DNA of 64,000 nucleotides from Bacteroidota bacterium. Its GTDB lineage: Bacteria; Bacteroidota; Bacteroidia; Bacteroidales; JAADJA01. Below, one piece after another: positions 52,635-61,311 of this stretch. The position numbers and the translations under genes are program-made. Each line of letters opens with the position of its first letter. The first letter of the stretch is position 1. The stretch lies in contig JAHLKX010000004.1 of NCBI GenBank assembly GCA_020444515.1, forward strand, positions 1 through 64,000, given 5' to 3'. The notes below the pieces were generated by a model, which saw nothing but the letters and a program-made list of their open reading frames with translations, was not told the DNA's origin and made no database searches.

Positions 52635-54050
52635 TTGCAAGAACATTCAACAGATCAACTGGCGCAATTATTTCAACAATTGACAGGTTCAAAACCAACG
52701 CGCGTTGATAAAATTAAAACCGCAGGATCCAACAGGGCTTATTACCGGTTAACCGGCAGACACAAAAACTATATCGGCACCATAGGGGAAGATCCACTGG
52801 AATCACAGGCATTCATTTATCTCTCAGAACATTTTAAGAAGGTTGGCCTGCATGTACCTGAAATATATGAAAAAAGTGAGGATGGTGCTGTTTACCTTCA
52901 GGAAGACCTGGGCCATATTTCTTTATTCGATATCGTTCTGGCGGCTGATATGACAAAGGGTGTGCCTGACCACATGAAGCATCTTTATCAAAAGGTGCTT
53001 CAGCACCTGATTCGCTTCCAGGTCAGCGGTGTCCGGGGCCTGGATTTTACAAAGTGTTATCCCCGGCAGGAATTCGACCGGCAGTCGATGCAATGGGATT
53101 TGAATTATTTTAAATATTACTACCTGAAACTTACCGGTGTGTCCTTTCATGAGCAACGTCTTGAAACGGACTTCAAATTATTAATGGATTTCCTGATGGA
53201 AGCACCCGCAGTATACTTTATGTACCGTGATTTTCAATCGCGGAACATCATGATCAGGGATGATGATCCCTGGTTCATCGATTATCAGGGAGGCAGAAAA
53301 GGACCTTTGCAATACGACCTGGCTTCACTCCTTTTCCAGGCTCGGGCAGCTCTTCCGGACGGATTTCGCCATGAAATGTTGGCGTTTTACCTGGATGAAG
53401 TTACTACCGTCGTTGATCTTGATCGTGAAGAATTTATTCCGCATTACTACGGATTTGTCTTGCTGCGTTTATTGCAAGTTCTCGGGGCTTATGGATACCG
53501 GGGCTTTTTTGAGCAAAAACCCCATTTCATTGAAAGTACCTCCTATGCTCTGAAAAACCTGGAATGGTTTATCAATAACATCGAATTACCGGTTAACCTG
53601 CCCGAACTGTCACTTTGCTTCTGGCAAATGATCAACAAAGAAGAGCCAAAACAAGCTGAAGGCTTAACAGTGGAGATCAATAGCTTTTCTTATAAAAAAT
53701 CAGGAATACCCAAAGACACCAGTGGGCATGGCGGCGGATTTGTTTTTGATTGCAGGGCTTTGCCCAATCCGGGTCGATACCCTGAATATAAAACACTTAC
53801 AGGCAAAGACAAACCTGTAATTGAATTCCTCCAAAAGGAAAAAGCAGTGGGCAAGTTTCTTGAAAATGTTTTTTTAATCATTGACCAGGCTGTTGAAAAA
53901 TACCAGGAGAGAGGATTTGATCATCTTTCTGTGAGCTTTGGCTGTACTGGAGGTCAGCACCGGTCCGTATATTGCGCTGAAACACTTTATCAGCATATCA
54001 AACAAAAGCAAAGGGTAAAGGCACAGCTTACCCACAAAATGCTTGATTGA
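52635..54050 (+). CDS. AmgK-like aminoglycoside phosphotransferase-fold kinase fused to RapZ C-terminal domain
   Basis: A ~471-residue cytosolic fusion. The N-terminal kinase (about 1-330) resembles AmgK-type amino-sugar kinases: KTAGSNRAYYRLTG, VYLQEDLGHISLFDIV, catalytic loop MYRDFQSRNIMIRDDD (about 195-210; HxD-like YRD) and metal site FIDYQGGRKGPLQYDLASLL. The C-terminal ~135 residues match the C-terminal (RNA/GlcN6P-binding) half of RapZ: FVFDCRALPNPGRYPEYKTL, TGKDKPVIEFL and SVSFGCTGGQHRSVYCAETL; the N-terminal ATPase half of RapZ is absent. RapZ controls glucosamine-6-phosphate supply, and AmgK acts in cell-wall sugar recycling, so an amino-sugar role is likely. The nucleotidyltransferase that I expect beside such genes is not present. 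The start is unclear (TTG 52611, 52617 or 52635; no ATG). Confidence 0.85.
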   Translation: MQEHSTDQLAQLFQQLTGSKPTRVDKIKTAGSNRAYYRLTGRHKNYIGTIGEDPLESQAFIYLSEHFKKVGLHVPEIYEKSEDGAVYLQEDLGHISLFDIVLAADMTKGVPDHMKHLYQKVLQHLIRFQVSGVRGLDFTKCYPRQEFDRQSMQWDLNYFKYYYLKLTGVSFHEQRLETDFKLLMDFLMEAPAVYFMYRDFQSRNIMIRDDDPWFIDYQGGRKGPLQYDLASLLFQARAALPDGFRHEMLAFYLDEVTTVVDLDREEFIPHYYGFVLLRLLQVLGAYGYRGFFEQKPHFIESTSYALKNLEWFINNIELPVNLPELSLCFWQMINKEEPKQAEGLTVEINSFSYKKSGIPKDTSGHGGGFVFDCRALPNPGRYPEYKTLTGKDKPVIEFLQKEKAVGKFLENVFLIIDQAVEKYQERGFDHLSVSFGCTGGQHRSVYCAETLYQHIKQKQRVKAQLTHKMLD

Positions 54051-54182
54051 AAATCGTGTAAGAATATTCGCATCCGTTTTTGCTGCTTACATAAACACAA
54101 GTAATATTCCTGTTTTTATAATTTCAAACTTGACATGTCCCTTCGAATTTATTAAATTTTCCCTCAAGCATATAACCAATAA

Positions 54183-54508
54183 ATGATACCGGCAACCGAT
54201 ATGTGGGACACCGGTAAGAGTGATCTGAGAATGGGACGAAATGGACATTCAGCGACTGCTGTTAATAATAAAATTTACGTTATGCGGGGATTGAAGTATT
54301 AAGCAGGCCGGAACTGAAAAGTTGTGAAGTATATGATCCGACAACTGACACCTGGACAGAATTAACTCCGATGCCCAGCGTGCAGGCAACGCATGCAGCT
54401 TGTGTTTTAGAAGGCAGGATTTATGTATTTGGTGGCTGCAATTCTGCCCCTCCCACTTACGAATCTTACAAAAAGGGAGCGGAAGTTGGCATCCCAGAAT
54501 GGAATTAA
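54183..54508 (+). pseudogene. Kelch-repeat gene remnant (frameshifted and truncated)
   Basis: Two overlapping frames encode Kelch repeats. From ATG 54183: SDLRMGRNGHSATAVNNKIY, then a stop at 54300-54302. In the frame +2, from about 54287: GIEVLSRPELKSCEVYDPT, TWTELTPMPSVQATHAACV and LEGRIYVFGGCN, to the stop at 54506-54508. Joined, they read as about one and a half continuous Kelch blades with the typical DPTTDTW, HAA and GRIYVFGG marks, so one base was gained or lost near 54284-54290. No upstream start beyond 54183 and only ~100 residues remain, so it is the debris of a larger beta-propeller gene. No signal peptide is left. Flanks 54051-54182 and 54509-54551 hold nothing recognised. Confidence 0.8.
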
Positions 54509-54551
54509 AAGTAGCAAGAGTTTGATCCTGGTTTGATTCAATATCGCTCGT

Positions 54552-56606
54552 CTAACGATCCTCAACTATGATTCTGAATGCATAATCAGGGGGGTTTTGA
54601 AGATTATCCATATCGGAACAAAGTGCAGGAACTTTCATCAGGAAAATATTTTCCCCACATTTTTTCTGGAGTTTTCTGCCCTTTTTCCATTCACCAGTGC
54701 GTGTATTGTACCAGTAGACGCGATATTTTTTGCCTGCATCGTTTAAACCTGTTATTGTGATCTTATTGGGGTATATTTTAGCAGGTATTGTAACATCCTG
54801 GTCAAATTCACCGGTAAGGCCCGTTGAATCGATGCACGAAGCATTTTTTTGATAAAGATTCTTCCAGTATACATAAGAATTATGAATCCAACCGATGGCT
54901 CCATCTCTATTTTTATTTACCAGTAAAAAGCACTCAACAGGTTGATCATCACCCACCAATTCAATATGGGAATAGAGGTAAGGATTGTTATCGTCTCTTG
55001 TATTTTCAATAAACTCCTCAATTCTGGGATACACAGCTGTCTGCTTCTCTGAAAGATGAATGCTCCACCACCATCCCAGGCCTGTCGCAAAACCTCCCAT
55101 TAAAGTAGTGGCCCAGGTATCGTTATGAAAAGCAATATCGAGACATTTATAAATATCCTTTTTTCGATCTCCCAAACCGATCTCCCCAAAAATGAAAGGT
55201 TTATCCCATCGCTCCAATACCGATTGCATCCTTGACGGCCGATCTTTGATATTTCTGTTTTGCGCATAAGCGTAAGTGTGGGGTGTCAGGTAGTCAAGCG
55301 AATGATATATGGTATCATCAGGAAGTGGTAAATTCCCATAACCGGTTGACAACAATTGCTTAACCTTCAATGAGTCTCGTAAAAACCTGTTCATACCAGC
55401 GTGCCAATTTATTAATTGCTTTCTAAATGTCTTTTCTTCATGGTAGGGAGAATATCGTTTTCCATCCTGCATGGATTGACCGCGAAATTCAAGCTCATTG
55501 GCCAGCTCAAACCCGGCAAAATGGGTTGAATATCCCCATCGGGCAAAGAAATACCGGAGCTTATTCTGAAAATGGCGTCGGGCTATACCCGATTGAAAAA
55601 AATCCGTTAAGCTATCGACACCTTCTATTTTTCGGTAAGGATTGTTGGGCCATAAAAATTCATCATTGGGGAAATAGCCATTGAAATACATATACGCAAA
55701 TTGGTTTTCAAAAGTCAATAAACCAAAAAGGTTTTTTTCTTCAAGGGTTTCGATGGTTTTATCCAGTTCTCTTGCCAGGGCCAGCCGGCCTACACGCTGA
55801 TTGGGTTCAGGCAATCTGCCCTTGAAAGCAAAAGGATGATCATAATTATTCAATTCCTCCCATTCAAGCGCATAACTTCTCATTCGGAACATGATGCGAA
55901 CAAGATTTCCGCCACCCTGAGCCAATTGATCCAGCATTTTCCGATGCTGCTCAAATTGGTCCGGTTCGGGCACCCTGCAGATATCGCAATGCCAGGGCCA
56001 GCAAACATTCATCCCGCGACCGAAAAAAGAAGAATCCGTTGAGCCGAATTTCAGGTACCGATTATTTGATGTATCTACTACCAACCGGCCAGGATCATCT
56101 CCTGATATGCAGGTGAAACTCAATCTGGCTGAATACAACATTTGCTGGTGAACTTTTAGTTCTATAACAGCCTGCCAATCTCCGGGATAATCCGGGGCAA
56201 ACCGAATCCGCCAGTTAAATTCCGTTGGTAATTCTTTCCAGTAATCAAATCCATATGAAGTTTTAATGGGTTCATAGTCCTTAAAATAAAACCCATATAC
56301 CCTTTGTTCCGCCGCACCCGGATAACCAGGGGGGGAAAAGGTTGCCTCCAGGGAAATATCCTCCGGATCAAAGGGATTAAGCCCTTCATAAGCTGCAGGA
56401 TATGGATCATGCCCTTGAAGGTATGCATCGACTTGTTGAACTATTTCCGGGGGAAGTACAATTCCCAATTCAAATTTCTGATAAAGCTGAACTTCCGTCA
56501 AGGGTGAATCAGGCGAAAGTACAACAACCCGAATGGGTTCCTGTCCCAATCCATATATGAGTCCCATGTGCAAAATCAGAAAAAGTATTGCAATGTTGTT
56601 TTTCAT
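54552..56606 (-). CDS. DUF5060 domain glycoside-hydrolase-like exported protein
   Basis: A 684-residue exported protein (signal MKNNIAILFLILHMGLIYGLG). An N-terminal DUF5060-like beta-sandwich (about 25-170: QLYQKFELGIVLPPEI, WRIRFAPDYPGDWQAVIELK) precedes a clan-A-type TIM barrel: YLKFGSTDSSFFGRGMNVCWPW (strand 1), GGNLVRIMFRMRSYALEWEEL, acid/base FAGFELANELEF (Asn-Glu, about 368) and nucleophile candidate PFIFGEIGLGD (Glu, about 480). A C-terminal beta domain ends the protein. The polysaccharide attacked is unknown. It is a single gene with no SusC/D partner; the plus-strand Kelch remnant ends 43 bases away. Confidence 0.88.
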   Translation of the reverse strand: MKNNIAILFLILHMGLIYGLGQEPIRVVVLSPDSPLTEVQLYQKFELGIVLPPEIVQQVDAYLQGHDPYPAAYEGLNPFDPEDISLEATFSPPGYPGAAEQRVYGFYFKDYEPIKTSYGFDYWKELPTEFNWRIRFAPDYPGDWQAVIELKVHQQMLYSARLSFTCISGDDPGRLVVDTSNNRYLKFGSTDSSFFGRGMNVCWPWHCDICRVPEPDQFEQHRKMLDQLAQGGGNLVRIMFRMRSYALEWEELNNYDHPFAFKGRLPEPNQRVGRLALARELDKTIETLEEKNLFGLLTFENQFAYMYFNGYFPNDEFLWPNNPYRKIEGVDSLTDFFQSGIARRHFQNKLRYFFARWGYSTHFAGFELANELEFRGQSMQDGKRYSPYHEEKTFRKQLINWHAGMNRFLRDSLKVKQLLSTGYGNLPLPDDTIYHSLDYLTPHTYAYAQNRNIKDRPSRMQSVLERWDKPFIFGEIGLGDRKKDIYKCLDIAFHNDTWATTLMGGFATGLGWWWSIHLSEKQTAVYPRIEEFIENTRDDNNPYLYSHIELVGDDQPVECFLLVNKNRDGAIGWIHNSYVYWKNLYQKNASCIDSTGLTGEFDQDVTIPAKIYPNKITITGLNDAGKKYRVYWYNTRTGEWKKGRKLQKKCGENIFLMKVPALCSDMDNLQNPPDYAFRIIVEDR

Positions 56607-56777
56607 AAACTAAAATACTGGAGTGAAAGACAATATTACGCTTTTTCTAACAAATCTTCACGATTGTATTGTTTCTAAAGCAAGTGCCCTTTTGAAATTC
56701 TCATTGCCAAAATCGAAGTCAATCATAAAAAGAGTTCCATCAATTATTCCTAATTTCGTAACAAAATACAAAACATC

Positions 56778-58022
56778 ATGTCAACCATTCTCATCGAAAA
56801 TATCAAAAAGCTGGTCCTTGCCGAAGAAAAACCTGACATCATCAAAGCCGGCAGGGCGATGTCGGAACTACCCTGCATTGATAATGCCTACCTCTATATC
56901 AGGGATGGAAAAATTGATAATTTCGGTTTCATGTCGCAGGCGAATCCGGAAAACCTAAAAAGTGAGCTCGTTCTTGATGCTACGGGCAAAATGGTCTTTC
57001 CGGCTTTTTGTGACTCACATACCCATCTTGTTTATCCAGCCAGCCGGGAGATTGAATACGTTGACAAGATCAAAGGTCTTTCCTATGAGGAGATTGCCAA
57101 ACGGGGTGGTGGCATTCTCAATTCTGCTAAAAAGATGAAAGAAACCATTATTGCAGAGCTTGTCGACAGCGCCCTGGAACGTCTCGAAGAGATCAAAAAC
57201 CATGGTACCGGGGCAGTTGAAATCAAAAGTGGCTATGGCCTCGACACGGATGAAGAGCTGAAAATGCTTTATGCCATCCGCAAGCTAAAGGAGCTTTCTC
57301 CACTAACCATCAAAGCGACCTTTCTGGGCGCACATAGCATACCGGCTGAATACCGTGGGAAGCAGGAAGAATATGTCAACAAGGTGATCAATGAAATGAT
57401 CCCGGTGGTTGCCAGTGAAGGATTGGCTGAATACATTGATGTTTTTTGTGATAAAGGATTTTTTACGGTAGAAGATACCGACAGAATCCTGATGGCAGGA
57501 TTAAAATATGGGCTCATTCCGAAAATTCATGCCAATGAACTGGACTTCTCAGGCGGCATACAAGTGGGAGTGAAATACAATGCTTTATCCGTCGATCACC
57601 TGGAGTATACCGGTGAAGCAGAAATCGAAGCATTGCTGAATTCTGAAACCATGCCGACCATCCTCCCCGGTGCAGCATTTTTCCTGAACATGCCCTATGC
57701 TCCGGCACGCAAAATGATCGATGCAGGACTTCCCCTTGCCATGGCCAGCGACTTTAATCCTGGCTCCTCCCCTTCCGGCAATATGCAGTTGATCCTAAGC
57801 ATGGCCAGTATACTCTACAGGCTGACTCCTGAAGAAGCCATCAATGCCTGCACCATCAATGGTGCCTATGCCATGGGACTGAGCGAAGAACTGGGTACCA
57901 TAACACCCGGGAAAATAGCCAATGTATTTCTAACACGGGAAATCCCCTCCATTGAATACATGCCCTATTATTATGGCAGTAACAAAGTAGAAACCGTGAT
58001 TCTGAACGGTAAAATGGTGTGA
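56778..58022 (+). CDS. hutI: Imidazolonepropionase
   Basis: A 414-residue amidohydrolase of histidine degradation (4-imidazolone-5-propionate to N-formimino-glutamate), normal length. Metal and substrate residues: FCDSHTHLVYPASREIEY (HTH, about 75-92), GYGLDTDEE, FLGAHSIPAEYRGKQEEYV (about 178-196), KIHANELDFSGG (about 248-259), SVDHLEYTGE and MASDFNPGSSPSGNMQLIL (about 318-336). All fit HutI. The product is passed to glutamate formimidoyltransferase, encoded at 48.5-50.2 kb on the other strand. hutH/hutU are not in the window. No adjoining operon partner; the next gene downstream is a hypothetical. Confidence 0.95.
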   Translation: MSTILIENIKKLVLAEEKPDIIKAGRAMSELPCIDNAYLYIRDGKIDNFGFMSQANPENLKSELVLDATGKMVFPAFCDSHTHLVYPASREIEYVDKIKGLSYEEIAKRGGGILNSAKKMKETIIAELVDSALERLEEIKNHGTGAVEIKSGYGLDTDEELKMLYAIRKLKELSPLTIKATFLGAHSIPAEYRGKQEEYVNKVINEMIPVVASEGLAEYIDVFCDKGFFTVEDTDRILMAGLKYGLIPKIHANELDFSGGIQVGVKYNALSVDHLEYTGEAEIEALLNSETMPTILPGAAFFLNMPYAPARKMIDAGLPLAMASDFNPGSSPSGNMQLILSMASILYRLTPEEAINACTINGAYAMGLSEELGTITPGKIANVFLTREIPSIEYMPYYYGSNKVETVILNGKMV

Positions 58023-58151
58023 TCCTTTTATTATGTTATCCAACATCCATAGGTTTTTGAAGAATTTTATTAAAAGAAAAACCTTGACAATACAAGTATG
58101 ATTACTTAATTTTATATGCAAAAATTTCACATATATCCAATATTAACCACC

Positions 58152-58832
58152 ATGAACAAAATGATCCCTTTCTTTAGCATTATGATGCTTTTATTTTCTT
58201 CGCCCGCCCAATCCCAAACCGATTCCAGCAAAGTAAAATTGTGGACGAATTATCCCGGTTATATCATCACCTGGGAAGATGATACCATAAAAGGATACAT
58301 CCGACTTAATAACCTGGTGGACAACCAGGAGAAAGCCCTTTATTTCAAAAATAAAGATGACAAAAAGTGGACGGAAAAATATCGGCCAAAAGACATTAAG
58401 GCCTACAAAGTTGGCCCACGGTTTTATGAATCCATCAAATTTCATGTGATGGGTGAAACCAAAGGATATCATTTTTTTCTGCGCCAAATCAGGGGTCCGA
58501 TAACCGTTTATGAATGGTACAGAGAACCCGAAAGACGAACCGAAGAAAGGGTCGTTCTTGATGATGAAGATATTCTGAATTCTCAAATTGATCTGAGTTT
58601 TTCTGAATCTGATCTGACAGCTACTACATATTTTAGAAAACTGGACGGGGACCTTGAAAACCTATCAGCATTGAAATACCTCACTAACTTTAAAAAAAAT
58701 ATGGCCAAACTGGTGTCTGATTATCCTGAACTAACCCAAAAAATTGCCAGGGAAGAGGAAGGCTATACATTCGGAAACCAGGAAAAGATCATCAGGGAAT
58801 ACAATGACTGGTACCTTTCTAAACAACAGTAA
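58152..58832 (+). CDS. Hypothetical exported protein
   Basis: A ~226-residue exported protein (signal MNKMIPFFSIMMLLFSSPAQSQ; an upstream in-frame ATG at 58116 adds 12 residues). The mature part opens with a beta-strand region (GYIITWEDDTIKGYIRLNNL, ALYFKNKDDKKWTEKYRPKD, KAYKVGPRFYESIKFHV, a pattern common in Bacteroidota 'outer membrane beta' or DUF-type exported proteins) and ends in a charged helical tail (KKNMAKLVSDYPELTQKIA, IIREYNDWYLSKQQ). No family recognised. It converges on the response-regulator gene, whose stop is 2 bases away (58835). Confidence 0.7.
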   Translation: MNKMIPFFSIMMLLFSSPAQSQTDSSKVKLWTNYPGYIITWEDDTIKGYIRLNNLVDNQEKALYFKNKDDKKWTEKYRPKDIKAYKVGPRFYESIKFHVMGETKGYHFFLRQIRGPITVYEWYREPERRTEERVVLDDEDILNSQIDLSFSESDLTATTYFRKLDGDLENLSALKYLTNFKKNMAKLVSDYPELTQKIAREEEGYTFGNQEKIIREYNDWYLSKQQ

Positions 58833-58834
58833 TC

Positions 58835-59560
58835 TTATTGATCAGGATTTGTTCCCAGCTTCTTCAACACTGCATTTTTATAAGTTCTTCCGATTGGGAT
58901 TTCTTCTTTTCCAATTTCAACATCCTCTGCTGTGAATGAAGTAATTTTATCAAGTGCCACAATATAAGAACGATGAACCCTTGAAAAGGCCGATTCTGGT
59001 AAAGTTTGCTCCAGGTCAGCAAGCGACTTATGCGTGATGACATTTTGGTCGGTTGTTATGATCCGGACATAATCCTTCAAGCCCTCAATGAAGAGAATAT
59101 CGTGGATGGGAATCTTCACGGTTTTTCGATCGGCTTTGACATATAAAAATTTATCAATCGTTTCCTCTGTCATAGTTTTATCCACATTCATATGCCCCCT
59201 GCCAATTGCAAGTTGATAATATTTATTGATGGCCTTCATCAACCTTTGTTGAGAGATGGGTTTCAACAAGTAATCGACGACATTCAGCTCAAATGCATCC
59301 AGTGCATATTCCCGATGGGCAGTGGTAAAAATCACATGGGGCGGTGAAGGCAGGCTTTCCAAAAAGTTGATCCCTGATATTTCAGGCATCTGAATATCCA
59401 AAAACATCAGGTCAATTTGATGGGTCCGCAGAAATTCATGTGCCTGGAAAGCATCAGAACAAACACCTGCTATTTCCAAATCTTCAAACTTTTGGATCAA
59501 CATCGAAAGGGCATCAATGGCCAGGGGTTCATCATCAACGATGAGACATTTTGTTTTCAT
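58835..59560 (-). CDS. LytTR-family response regulator
   Basis: A 241-residue DNA-binding response regulator. The receiver domain (about 1-120) has the acidic pair in CLIVDDEPLAIDAL, the phospho-acceptor aspartate in DLMFLDIQMPEISGINFLE (about Asp55), the Thr in HVIFTTAHREYALDAFELN and the Lys in VDYLLKPISQQ. The C-terminal LytTR domain (about 145-235: FLYVKADRKTVKIPIHDIL, FIEGLKDYVRIIT, FSRVHRSYIVALDKI) binds DNA as beta-strands. Its gene overlaps the sensor kinase gene by 4 bases (59557-59560), so they form a two-component pair. The regulated genes are unknown; the ExbB-like gene lies divergent upstream. Confidence 0.95.
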   Translation of the reverse strand: MKTKCLIVDDEPLAIDALSMLIQKFEDLEIAGVCSDAFQAHEFLRTHQIDLMFLDIQMPEISGINFLESLPSPPHVIFTTAHREYALDAFELNVVDYLLKPISQQRLMKAINKYYQLAIGRGHMNVDKTMTEETIDKFLYVKADRKTVKIPIHDILFIEGLKDYVRIITTDQNVITHKSLADLEQTLPESAFSRVHRSYIVALDKITSFTAEDVEIGKEEIPIGRTYKNAVLKKLGTNPDQ

Positions 59561-60588
59561 AATAATTCAATTTGGAGAATGACCTGATAATGATTTTCAC
59601 CATCCTGTATTTTAAGATCATAGTGCTCACCATAAACCAACTCCAATCTTTTTCTTACATTTTTCAATCCCACTCCATGACTGAGAGCTTTTGATTCCTT
59701 TTCGGCCTTATCATTTTCAACCTTGAAAATTAACCGGTTGTTTTCCACTTTCAAATATACTGAAATGTGGACCTGATCTCTTTTGCCTGCCGCGCCATGT
59801 TTGAATGCATTTTCAATAAATGGCAGCAAGATTAGGGGAGCTATTTTGATTTCATCGGTTGGAACCTGAACATCCATTGCTAATTGAAGTCTGCTTCCGT
59901 AGCGGATCTTTTCAAGGTCAGTATAATTATGAATTAAGTCTATTTCTTTTCCCAGGATAACATAAGGAACATCGCATTCATAAAGTAAATAATCAAGGAT
60001 ATCCGATAATTTCAGTATCATATCGGGGGTTGAATCCGCTTTTTTTAAGGCTAGTGAATAAATGTTATTCAGGGTATTGAATAGAAAATGGGGATGGATC
60101 TGAGATTTTAATAGCTTCAATTCAGCCTCCAGTTTTTCACTTGCCAGAACCTGGGCAGCCTGTTGTTTTTCAAACCACATTTTCAGCAGTTTTACCGCCA
60201 AAGCAATAACAATGACAAAGAACATCCCGACGACCAGAAAAACAAAGTTGAGGGCTGTGTGATCAAAAACTTCACCCCACAAGTTTAGTGAAAGCGCCAG
60301 CATTCCCATCACTGTGACCGATTCAAGCCACAACGCAATGATAAAAGTCAGGGCCAGGTAAAATATGAGTTTGCGGTACTGTCCGCTTACCAGAAATTTT
60401 GGGAACAAATAATAACCTGTAAAATATGTCGTCGAAAGGGTAATCACCAAAAGAGGGACTACAAAAATCAGGATTCTCATATATTCTTTGCTCTCATTTC
60501 CAAAATATAAAGTATAGAAAAGGAGGACGATGATCCAGAAAATCGCATGCCAGGCAATTCTGAAACGCTTGATGAAAATGGTATGCAT
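59557..60588 (-). CDS. LytS-type sensor histidine kinase
   Basis: A ~343-residue membrane kinase (frame open to 60810; ATG 60588, MHTIFIKRFRIAWHAIFWI, begins the first helix and is chosen). Four membrane helices (about 10-155) precede the His_kinase (PF06580) motif KSQIHPHFLFNTLNNIYSLA (about 190-209; phospho-acceptor His in HPHFLFN) and an ATPase with APLILLPFIENAFKHGAAG and GVGLKNVRKRLELVYGEHY. The layout is that of LytS/YehU-type sensors in Bacteroidota; the extracytoplasmic loops are short, so it may sense membrane state. It phosphorylates the partner regulator, with which it overlaps by 4 bases. Confidence 0.93.
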   Translation of the reverse strand: MHTIFIKRFRIAWHAIFWIIVLLFYTLYFGNESKEYMRILIFVVPLLVITLSTTYFTGYYLFPKFLVSGQYRKLIFYLALTFIIALWLESVTVMGMLALSLNLWGEVFDHTALNFVFLVVGMFFVIVIALAVKLLKMWFEKQQAAQVLASEKLEAELKLLKSQIHPHFLFNTLNNIYSLALKKADSTPDMILKLSDILDYLLYECDVPYVILGKEIDLIHNYTDLEKIRYGSRLQLAMDVQVPTDEIKIAPLILLPFIENAFKHGAAGKRDQVHISVYLKVENNRLIFKVENDKAEKESKALSHGVGLKNVRKRLELVYGEHYDLKIQDGENHYQVILQIELL

Positions 60589-60834
60589 TTGGGGCTCCAC
60601 GATGCTTAAAACTGTTATAAAAATACGTGAATTTAATGAATTGAGCCACCATTGCCAGATTGATTCGACCAATAACCTGTTTTTTACTTTGAGCAGCAGC
60701 CCATCACGGTTCATTGAATTTAATAGGATCATTCCTGTAACCTGTCTTATTGGAGGTACCCATGGTATAATTTCAAAAAAATCTGCGGGAAAGCATATTA
60801 ATTTTATCAAAAATCAATTTAAATTATGATTTAC

Positions 60835-60842
60835 TAACTTTG
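60835..60842 (+). promoter_or_regulatory. Candidate -7 element of the ExbB-like gene
   Basis: TAACTTTG fits TAnnTTTG and lies 14 bases before ATG 60857. No TTTG at -33. Confidence 0.45.
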
Positions 60843-60856
60843 TAATACCCACAATC

Positions 60857-61246
60857 ATGGAAACAACAACTTCACTTCAACAGTTTTTTATGTTCATGGG
60901 ACCCTGGAAATGGGTCATGATCCTCCTGGCCATTACAGTTGCCGGTTTTATTTTAAATGGTTTTTACCAATACATAATCCGCAATTCATCCACAAAGCAT
61001 GCACTCAACAACATCCTGTTTTGGGGAATCATAACTTTATGCGCGGGCTTCATTGGTCAAATTACTGGTATCTGGCAGGCACTAACTGAAATCATGAAAG
61101 CCCAGGACATCTCTCCCCCCATTGTCTTGATTGGTTTTATGTCGACCTTTACAACGACGCTTTTTGGCCTCATTGTCTTTGTTATTTCAGCTCTATTTTG
61201 GTGGGGACTTAAATTCAGATGGCAAAAACTGAATAGGACTGCTTAG
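60857..61246 (+). CDS. Short MotA/TolQ/ExbB-like membrane protein
   Basis: A 129-residue protein with three membrane helices: WVMILLAITVAGFILNGFY (about 18-36), ILFWGIITLCAGFIGQITGIW (about 53-73) and FTTTLFGLIVFVISALFWWG (about 96-115). The last two and the connecting loop (ALTEIMKAQDISPPIVLIGFMS) match the GVLGTVxGL...SPxxVxxGxxxALxTTxxGLxVAI pattern of ExbB/TolQ proton channels, but most of the cytoplasmic part is missing, so this is a short family member. No exbD/tolR gene is adjacent. It might energise or scaffold an envelope complex, or be degenerate. A terminator follows. Confidence 0.75.
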   Translation: METTTSLQQFFMFMGPWKWVMILLAITVAGFILNGFYQYIIRNSSTKHALNNILFWGIITLCAGFIGQITGIWQALTEIMKAQDISPPIVLIGFMSTFTTTLFGLIVFVISALFWWGLKFRWQKLNRTA

Positions 61247-61265
61247 TCAAACATAAAGGTATTCA

Positions 61266-61302
61266 GCGGGATGGACGGTTCACCTTCATCCCGCATTTTT
61301 TT
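61266..61302 (+). terminator. Intrinsic terminator of the ExbB-like gene
   Basis: GCGGGATG (61266-61273) pairs with CATCCCGC (61287-61294), followed by A and seven T. It also sits 10 bases past the stop of the convergent barrel gene (61312) and may serve both. Confidence 0.85.
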
Positions 61303-61311
61303 GCTATCTAA

